This document shows, piece after piece, positions 58,755-64,000 of a stretch of DNA of 64,000 nt. Source of the stretch: Arthrobacter woluwensis. GTDB taxonomy: Bacteria > Actinomycetota > Actinomycetes > Actinomycetales > Micrococcaceae. Numbering within the stretch: the stretch's first letter is position 1; each line of letters opens with the position of its first letter. The position numbers and the translations under genes are program-made. Under the pieces are notes generated by a model that had not been told where the DNA came from, did not search any database, and saw only the letters and a program-made list of their open reading frames with translations. The DNA lies in assembly GCF_030816155.1 (NCBI RefSeq), contig NZ_JAUSXR010000001.1, positions 1,798,001 to 1,862,000 of the forward strand, read 5' to 3'.

Positions 58755-59186
58755 GGACCCGGCTCCTTGAGTGGAATGCGGGCCCGGGCCGGTTCGTGCC
58801 GATCCACGGGCCCCAGGCTGAGGTGGGACGGCTTCGTGAGCGTCCTCACAGGACACTTGGCAGGCTAGCAACAGTCCCGCTCCGGGGCCAGAGCAGCCGG
58901 CGTACCGGCTTCCCGGCGTCGCCCTTGGGAATAAATCATCTGGAACTATAGTATTTACTCATCAGACCTTGTGGCCGGAGTCACAGACCCCTCGCGGGCG
59001 ACGTTTTCCGGCCCCACGCAATCCTTCGCATTCAGGGGGCGCGCGGGGATAGGCTCGTGAGGCACGGCGTCCGCAAGACGGGCAGGGGCTAGCCGAACCG
59101 CGTCTGCCAGTGGAAAATGAATGCGTGTAGAAAATTAGGTCCGGTTCCCACCGGATCTCGTAGCTGAAGCGAAAAGGACACGTTCA
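58755..59186 (+). promoter_or_regulatory. 432-bp upstream region of aldehyde dehydrogenase
   Basis: Contains a plausible promoter, TTGGGA (58925-58930) and TATAGT (58947-58952) with a 16-base spacer, in a locally AT-rich patch. That leaves a leader of about 230 bases with several GC-rich complementary stretches near 59070-59110. No known riboswitch class recognised. The gap also holds the SDR promoter on the other strand. Confidence 0.4.
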
Positions 59187-60578
59187 ATGGCGACGACCAC
59201 AAAACAGGGCTACCGGGTCACCAACCCTGCCACCGGCGAGGTCGTGGAGGAGTTCCCCTTCTCCACCGATGCTGAGGTGCAGGATGCGCTGACCAAGGCC
59301 CAGACCGCCTACGAGGACTGGGGATCGCGGACCATCGAGGAGCGCGCCGCCGTCGTGCAGCGCGCCGCCGAACTGTTCGAAGAGCGCAAGGAGGAGCTCG
59401 CCCGTATCGCCGCCACGGAGATGGGCAAGCCGTTCCACGAAGGCATCGAAGAGGCCGAGTTCTCCAGCGCGATCGTCGGGTACTACGCCGAGCACGGCCC
59501 CGCCTTCGTCGCGGACCAGGAGGTTCCGACCCTCGCCGACGGCAAGGCCGTCATCCAGCGCTTGCCGATCGGCCCGCTGCTCGGCATCATGCCGTGGAAC
59601 TTCCCGTACTACCAGGTGGCACGCTTCGCCGGCCCGAACCTCGTGCTCGGCAACACCGTGCTCCTGAAGCACGCTGAGTCCTGCCCGCGTTCCGCGCTGG
59701 CCATCGAGCAGATCTTCCGTGACGCGGGTGTTCCCGAGGGCGCCTACGTCAACGTGTTCGCCACCCACGAGCAGATCTCATCCATCATCGAGGATCCCCG
59801 CATCCAGGGCGTCTCCCTGACCGGTTCCGAGCGTGCCGGCGCCATCATCGGCGCCCAGGCCGGCAAGGCCCTGAAGAAGGCCGTGCTGGAACTCGGCGGC
59901 TCCGACCCGTACGTGATCCTGGATTCCGACGACATCAAGGAAGCCGCCGCCACCGCGTGGGGCACCCGCATCTACAACACGGGTCAGGCCTGCAACTCCA
60001 ACAAGCGCATGATCGTCATGGAGGACATCTTCGACGACTTCGTCTCCGAGCTGACCGAGCTGGCCAAGGCCGTCAAGCCCGCCGACCCGCTGGAGCCGGG
60101 CGAGAACTCCTACGGCCCCATGTCCTCGCGCCGCGCTGCCGAGGACCTCGACGCCCAGGTGCAGGACGCCGTCGCCAAGGGCGCGACCCTGCACGCCGGT
60201 GGTGTCCTGGCCGAGGGTGACAGCGCGTACTACTCCCCCGCCGTCCTCACGGGCGTCACCCCGGACATGCGCGCCTTCCAGGAGGAGCTGTTCGGCCCGG
60301 TGGCCGTGGTCTACAAGGTCACGAGCGATGACGAAGCCCTCGAACTGGCCAACAACACCCCGTTCGGCCTCGGCGGCGCCGTGTTCGCGAAGGACGAGGA
60401 CCGCGCCCGCCAGATCGCAGACAAGCTCCAGGTCGGCATGGCCAACGTCAACACCCCCGCGGGTGAGGGCGCAGAGCTGCCGTTCGGTGGCGTCAAGCGC
60501 TCCGGTTTCGGCCGCGAGCTGGGCCCGCTGGGCATGGACGAGTTCGTGAACAAGCGCCTCTACTTCGTGGCCAACTGA
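59187..60578 (+). CDS. gabD: NAD(P)-dependent succinate-semialdehyde-type aldehyde dehydrogenase
   Basis: 463 residues. N138 (MPWNFPYY), general base E235 (LELGGSDP), nucleophile C269 (NTGQACNSNKR) and the C-terminal ELPFGGVKRSGFGRELG. Short form matching bacterial SSADH GabD2-like enzymes. Ribosome site AAAAGGA. It may oxidise the aldehyde made by the TPP enzyme or work in general GABA metabolism. Confidence 0.9.
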   Translation: MATTTKQGYRVTNPATGEVVEEFPFSTDAEVQDALTKAQTAYEDWGSRTIEERAAVVQRAAELFEERKEELARIAATEMGKPFHEGIEEAEFSSAIVGYYAEHGPAFVADQEVPTLADGKAVIQRLPIGPLLGIMPWNFPYYQVARFAGPNLVLGNTVLLKHAESCPRSALAIEQIFRDAGVPEGAYVNVFATHEQISSIIEDPRIQGVSLTGSERAGAIIGAQAGKALKKAVLELGGSDPYVILDSDDIKEAAATAWGTRIYNTGQACNSNKRMIVMEDIFDDFVSELTELAKAVKPADPLEPGENSYGPMSSRRAAEDLDAQVQDAVAKGATLHAGGVLAEGDSAYYSPAVLTGVTPDMRAFQEELFGPVAVVYKVTSDDEALELANNTPFGLGGAVFAKDEDRARQIADKLQVGMANVNTPAGEGAELPFGGVKRSGFGRELGPLGMDEFVNKRLYFVAN

Positions 60579-60593
60579 TCATCTCAGTCCCGC

Positions 60594-60635
60594 ATCAGGG
60601 GCGGTGCACCGGTTCTCCGGCGCACCGCCCCTGAT
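60594..60635 (+). terminator. Terminator after aldehyde dehydrogenase
   Basis: ATCAGGGGCGGTGC (60594-60607) pairs perfectly with GCACCGCCCCTGAT (60622-60635) around 14 bases, followed by CGTTTC. Confidence 0.75.
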
Positions 60636-60703
60636 CGTTTCGGGCCTGTTCTCTTCGCGCAGCCACGCTCCGACGACTCAGCCGAGCGGGCACCTGCTCG
60701 CCG

Positions 60704-61327
60704 CTAAGCCCGCGAGGCGAACAGCTCCTCCGTGTTCCAGCGCGAAGGGTCGACGGCCACGGCCGGGAGCATGAAGTCCCACATCTGGCGGATCCGCTCC
60801 ATGACGTCCTGGCGTCCGGTCAGAACATTGGAGACCATCTGCACCCCGGTGAAGGAAGCCACCAGATACCTGGCGAAGTCGGCGGGATTCACCTCCGCCT
60901 TGATGTCGCCTTCCAGCTGCCCCTGCGCCGTCATCTGCGTCATGGTCTCCACCCAGTCCTGATAAGGCCCCGTGACGTCGGCGTCGAAGACCGAGGCTTC
61001 AAAGGTGAGCCGGATGCCGGCCCGCACCACGACGTCGTCGAGCAGCTGCTGCCCGAAGACACGGCAGCATTCCAGAATGGTGGGCAGTGCTTTGTCACCG
61101 CGCGAAGTCACCTTGTCCCCCGCGTCACGGGAGCGGGCATGCTGGGCTTCGATCACCGCGAGGGCGATCTCCTCTTTGGACTTGAAATGAAAGTACAACG
61201 CGCCTTTGGTGACCTCCGACTGCGTGGAGATCTCGCTGAGGCTGGCATTGCCGTACCCGGCGCGTTCAAAAACCTTGGACGCGCCTTCAATCACGGAACT
61301 CCGGGTTTCGATGGCCCGCTGCTGCAT
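60704..61327 (-). CDS. ArpA/ScbR-type gamma-butyrolactone-receptor-like TetR regulator
   Basis: 207 residues. N-terminal domain KVFERAGYGNASLSEISTQ, VTKGALYFHFKSKEEIALAV is very close to ScbR/CprB-type receptors (VTKGALYFHF). Ligand domain: VVVRAGIRLTFEAS, PYQDWVETMTQM, and RIRQMWDFMLPAV matching receptor positions. An ARE-like palindrome lies 243 bases upstream. No Shine-Dalgarno before the ATG. In streptomycetes such proteins repress until a butyrolactone binds. Confidence 0.85.
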   Translation of the reverse strand: MQQRAIETRSSVIEGASKVFERAGYGNASLSEISTQSEVTKGALYFHFKSKEEIALAVIEAQHARSRDAGDKVTSRGDKALPTILECCRVFGQQLLDDVVVRAGIRLTFEASVFDADVTGPYQDWVETMTQMTAQGQLEGDIKAEVNPADFARYLVASFTGVQMVSNVLTGRQDVMERIRQMWDFMLPAVAVDPSRWNTEELFASRA

Positions 61328-61753
61328 GGCGGAGGTGGACCTTTCGTCGTGGGGTCAGGAGTGCTTGCCTCTATGAAAGACCCGACCGTCAAGGAGGGGC
61401 AAGGCGGCGCTCCGGCTTGTGGGTGACAGGCTTGGCACGTCCTTGCCCCACACGGTATCACCCTGCTCAGCGACCCCCGCCGACGATGCCGCACCTCCTC
61501 CCGCCCTGAAAATGATCAGTCCGATCCGAGGGAAAGATTACCGAGAGATAACAATACGATCATATTGTGCAAAACCGGCCGAACGGTTTGTTTACCGTGG
61601 AGTACAGGAATACACTGAGAACTGTTGATGCCACCAACCGTGCCCGGTTGATCTGTCAGCGAAGCAGGATTGGGGGGAGGTGCGGTCATCGGCCGCACCT
61701 CTTGCTTTAACAGTCCGCACCTCCCGTCACATCAGCCTCCTGAGGAGCAAACC
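61328..61753. promoter_or_regulatory. 426-bp divergent region
   Basis: No gene supported. Holds the ARE-like palindrome, an AT-rich stretch at 61535-61570 likely to be a promoter, and the starts of both flanking transcripts. Confidence 0.5.
61570..61590. promoter_or_regulatory. ARE-like palindrome (autoregulatory element)
   Basis: CAAAACCG (61570-61577), GCCGAA, CGGTTTG (61584-61590): half sites AAACCG/CGGTTT are exact inverted repeats with a six-base spacer, like the AAACCGNNCGGTTT-type AREs bound by ArpA/ScbR. It lies in the 426-base divergent region between the receptor-like TetR and the gene at 61754, following a possible -10 (CATATT, 61561-61566). Confidence 0.7.
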
Positions 61754-62581
61754 GTGGCCGTCGTCTTCAGCAGGGATCCCTGGATGCCCACCGCGATCCG
61801 CGAGGGAGAGATTCTCAGCCTCCGCATCGTCGGGGGCGCGGACGCTAATCACGATCCCCGCGAATTCAGCATCCCTCTCACAGAGGTGCAACTGGACGCC
61901 ATCGAAAAAGACCTGCCGCGCCATCTGCTGCTGTGGAGCGCTTTCCTGCCTCTCTGCTACGACGCCGGGATCAAGGGCCCGCTCAACGCTCGTGCGGCAA
62001 CGGCACTGCTGGACCCCATCCTCTTCGGCACACCCCAGGACATCACCGCGCTGTTCCGCCGGATCCCGTGGGACAAGCGCCAGCTGGTCGCGCAAGGGGC
62101 CGACATCCCACTGCTCGAACGCGGGAAGGTGCTCGACGCCGTGCAGACGGCCACGCAGTACTCCGATTGGAACCGCCTGTGGGAGTACGACGCCGATCAG
62201 CGCCGCGCGGAGCGGGGCGTCAGGCTCGGCCCCCTCGACGCAGCACTGCTCAGGTACACGGGACGCTACGCGCAGGGCGGGAAGTCACCCGATCGCCGCC
62301 CCTCCGCCGTCGATCCCGCACTCCTGCCGCAGGTCCTGGAGGTGATCGCGGTCGCGGAGCACGCAACCGAGGGAATGCCGATGTCACCCGGCTGGGGCGA
62401 AGGGGAACGCCGCGAACGGAAGCGGCAGGAATGGAACAGGGTCAAGGAAGCTGCGCAGCTGGCTGTCAGGGCCGCCTACCCGGAATTGGTCGATGATGCA
62501 GTGGAGACGGTCAGCTTCCTGGTCTGCAGCGAGGCTCATGAACTGGCGGGCCTCCTCGCGGAGGACGAAGGCCAGGCCTGA
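61754..62581 (+). CDS. Uncharacterised cytoplasmic protein downstream of ARE
   Basis: 275 residues, no signal or membrane segment, rich in Arg/Asp/Glu with amphipathic helices (IPLTEVQLDAIEKDLPRHLL, ERRERKRQEWNRVKEAAQLA). GTG at 61754 with TGAGGAG nine bases upstream; longer start 61670 rejected. No family recognised with confidence. Possible target of the receptor-like TetR. Confidence 0.7.
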   Translation: MAVVFSRDPWMPTAIREGEILSLRIVGGADANHDPREFSIPLTEVQLDAIEKDLPRHLLLWSAFLPLCYDAGIKGPLNARAATALLDPILFGTPQDITALFRRIPWDKRQLVAQGADIPLLERGKVLDAVQTATQYSDWNRLWEYDADQRRAERGVRLGPLDAALLRYTGRYAQGGKSPDRRPSAVDPALLPQVLEVIAVAEHATEGMPMSPGWGEGERRERKRQEWNRVKEAAQLAVRAAYPELVDDAVETVSFLVCSEAHELAGLLAEDEGQA

Positions 62582-62642
62582 CGGTCACCGCACAGGGGCA
62601 GCCGCCCGCATGCCACGGATCCGGGGCATGCGGGCGAGAGGG

Positions 62643-63017
62643 TCAGCCGTCGGTCCGGGGCCGCACCAGGCAGAACGGGTGTCCCACCGGATCGGCGTAG
62701 ACCCGGAATCCCGGATGGCCCTCGGATCCCTCCAAGAGGGTGGCGCCGGCTGCCAGAACGGCCTTCTCCCCCTCGTCGAAGTCGTCCACCCGGATATCGA
62801 GGTGCAGCTGCTGCGCCGGGTCACCCGACGTCCAGTCCGGGGCGTGGAACTTCTCGGTTTTCTGGAGATCCAGGGAAGGCAGTCCCGGTCCGAGGTCCAG
62901 GGAGATCCACTCGTCGTCTTCGTAGGTCCTCGAGGCACCCAGCAACTCCTCATAGAAGGGTGCGAGGGCACGAGGGTCGGGGCAGTCGATCACAATTCCA
63001 CTCAGGCGTCCGATCAT
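62643..63017 (-). CDS. VOC/glyoxalase-fold protein
   Basis: 124 residues, two beta-alpha-beta-beta-beta modules: LSGIVIDCPDPRALAPFYEELLG, WISLDLGPGLPSLDLQKTE, HLDIRVDDFDEGEKAVLAAGA, GFRVYADPVGHPFCLV. Probable metal-dependent small-molecule enzyme or binding protein. ATG 63017 gives the canonical start. Confidence 0.88.
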   Translation of the reverse strand: MIGRLSGIVIDCPDPRALAPFYEELLGASRTYEDDEWISLDLGPGLPSLDLQKTEKFHAPDWTSGDPAQQLHLDIRVDDFDEGEKAVLAAGATLLEGSEGHPGFRVYADPVGHPFCLVRPRTDG

Positions 63018-63143
63018 GTCTTCAGTCTTCGCGGCCGGGGCGCACTGCGCAAGACCCCTCCTGTCTTGCTCAGCCGCCGTCGGCCGTGTCATCCTCACAG
63101 CAAGAGGCCGGCGCAGTCGGGTCGGGTCGGAAGAGGTGGTCAC

Positions 63144-63677
63144 ATGCCGAGCGAATCGCTCCAGCCGATAGGCGGCGTTCCCATGCATCCAGTGACCACA
63201 CTCGACGACTTCGTGCCCCTCCGACGGCCCCGTACCGGGCTGCCGCTCGTGATCTGGCAGATGGCGGCCACTTATGTGCTCCTCATGATTCTGGGTGTCC
63301 TCATCCTGTCCAGCCTGGTGGTCAGCTACGACGGTGGCCTTTCAATCCTGCTCTGGGCGTTCACACTGTCGGTCTCCCCCACCCTGACGCTGGTGGTCAC
63401 CGAGTTGCCGGGCCTTCCCTTGCGATGGGTGCCTCGAGCATGCCACTGGTGGGCCAAGCACTGGTGGATCGGGGTCGTCGGCACGCTGACCGGCCTGGCC
63501 CTCATCGGCTCCTCGTATCTCTTCAACCACCTGGACACCGGAGTCGTGGACGGAGAATACTACGCCGAATACGTGCCCGACGGCTGGCTGATGCTCGCCG
63601 GGTGGCTGGGCGTGGCCTTCTTCGCCTCCCACACCGTGTTTCCGTCCAGGAGGAAACACGCCTCCAGCGCCACGTGA
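63144..63677 (+). CDS. Uncharacterised membrane protein
   Basis: 177 residues with four hydrophobic segments (VIWQMAATYVLLMILGVLIL, LSILLWAFTLSVSPTLTLVV, WIGVVGTLTGLALIGSSYLF, WLMLAGWLGVAFFASHTVF). ATG 63144 after GGAAGAGG; ATG 63183 is an alternative. No family recognised. Confidence 0.65.
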   Translation: MPSESLQPIGGVPMHPVTTLDDFVPLRRPRTGLPLVIWQMAATYVLLMILGVLILSSLVVSYDGGLSILLWAFTLSVSPTLTLVVTELPGLPLRWVPRACHWWAKHWWIGVVGTLTGLALIGSSYLFNHLDTGVVDGEYYAEYVPDGWLMLAGWLGVAFFASHTVFPSRRKHASSAT

Positions 63678-63701
63678 CAGGGCAGTGACCCTGGAAACGC
63701 C

Positions 63702-63729
63702 GAAGGGCCCGTCTCTCGACCGGCCCTTC
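63702..63729 (+). terminator. Hairpin, near copy of 44164-44191
   Basis: GAAGGGCCCGT, CTCTCG, ACCGGCCCTTC: same 28-base element as after tRNA-Ala except one base, which leaves one mismatch in the stem. Lies 25 bases past the membrane protein stop. Confidence 0.65.
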
Positions 63730-63844
63730 CTTGGCGGTGCTGACAAACCTTGATGCTGGAGTCCCGCCGGCCAGGGGAAATGCTGCCTCCACCGCACGTC
63801 AAGTGCGGGGGTGGCGCACCTCATCCGGCGTCCGCTACGTGCCG

Positions 63845-64000
63845 TCAAAATCCTCCGACTCCAAAGATCAGCATGAGGTACAGGGACACCAAGAACCATC
63901 CGAAAGTGATTCCGCCAAGGATCCAGTACATTGTCTCGCCACTGCGACGGAAGATCTTCTCGGCGAAAAGAATGGCCAACATCAGGATCACAAAAGGCAC
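63845..64000 (-). CDS. Small membrane protein, possibly truncated by window edge
   Basis: Minus strand from 64000 reads VPFVILMLAILFAEKIFRRS, then GETMYWILGGITFGWFLVSL, then YLMLIFGVGGF and a stop at 63845. Two hydrophobic segments. A GTG falls exactly at the edge, so the start may be there or beyond. Not recognised. Confidence 0.5.
   Translation of the reverse strand: MPFVILMLAILFAEKIFRRSGETMYWILGGITFGWFLVSLYLMLIFGVGGF

Noticed and set aside
63720..63780. tRNA after the hairpin at 63702, by analogy with 44197
   Set aside because: No acceptor or T-arm consensus (GTTCGA) present.

Overview
The window is very GC-rich, almost gap-free coding sequence with many GTG/TTG starts, ATGA/GTGA gene overlaps, lipoprotein ABC transporters, TetR/MarR/ROK/LacI regulators, a DtxR/IdeR-type iron box and a CRP/GlxR-like site. 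This is typical of a high-GC actinobacterium; the gene complement resembles Micrococcaceae (Arthrobacter-like). The genus is inferred, not proven. No phage, CRISPR, rRNA or intact insertion sequence was seen.

Layout. 0-3.3 kb: urease structural genes (minus strand) in which the beta and alpha subunits form one continuous reading frame, then an NCS1 permease. 3.4-8 kb: a beta-glucoside PTS operon (EIIBCA, 6-phospho-beta-glucosidase, LicT/BglG antiterminator) with a RAT/terminator switch and a CRP-like box in its leader. 8-18 kb: HAD phosphatase, alkaline-phosphatase-like hydrolase, then a carbohydrate locus (secreted beta-helix protein, ROK repressor, divergent oxidoreductase and ABC importer) with a shared operator. 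18-24 kb: membrane protein, two-component system, and a divergent DM13 lipoprotein / DoxX / GT39 set. 24-29 kb: a GyrI-like protein and a three-gene acyl operon (AMP-ligase, ketosynthase, acyl-CoA dehydrogenase). 29-33 kb: iron-box-controlled Fe(III) ABC importer. 33-41 kb: YCII protein, SDR, ThrE-type exporter, USP, GH65 phosphorylase, and two neighbouring genes (beta-phosphoglucomutase and LacI regulator) each broken by a single extra base. 41-44 kb: a small signalling-type cluster of TetR, AvrD-family enzyme and a second TetR next to tRNA-Ala. 44-49 kb: OhrR/Ohr, DUF1304, NADPH oxidoreductase, a gdhA remnant, AlkD-like glycosylase, YjdM and a lipoprotein. 49-60.6 kb: an amino-acid or amine catabolic locus (aminotransferase, TetR, polar amino acid ABC importer, amidohydrolase, TPP decarboxylase-like enzyme, SDR, succinate-semialdehyde-type dehydrogenase). 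60.7-64 kb: an ArpA/ScbR-type TetR with an ARE-like palindrome in its upstream region, an unknown protein, a VOC protein and membrane proteins.

The strongest candidate for an undescribed system is butyrolactone-like signalling: an AvrD-family enzyme (the P. syringae homologue makes syringolides, acyl-sugar butanolides) beside a TetR whose ligand domain resembles A-factor receptors, plus a second ArpA/ScbR-type receptor and its probable operator 18 kb away. An acyl ligase/ketosynthase/dehydrogenase operon at 25-29 kb could in principle make beta-ketoacyl precursors, but nothing in the sequence ties it to AvrD.
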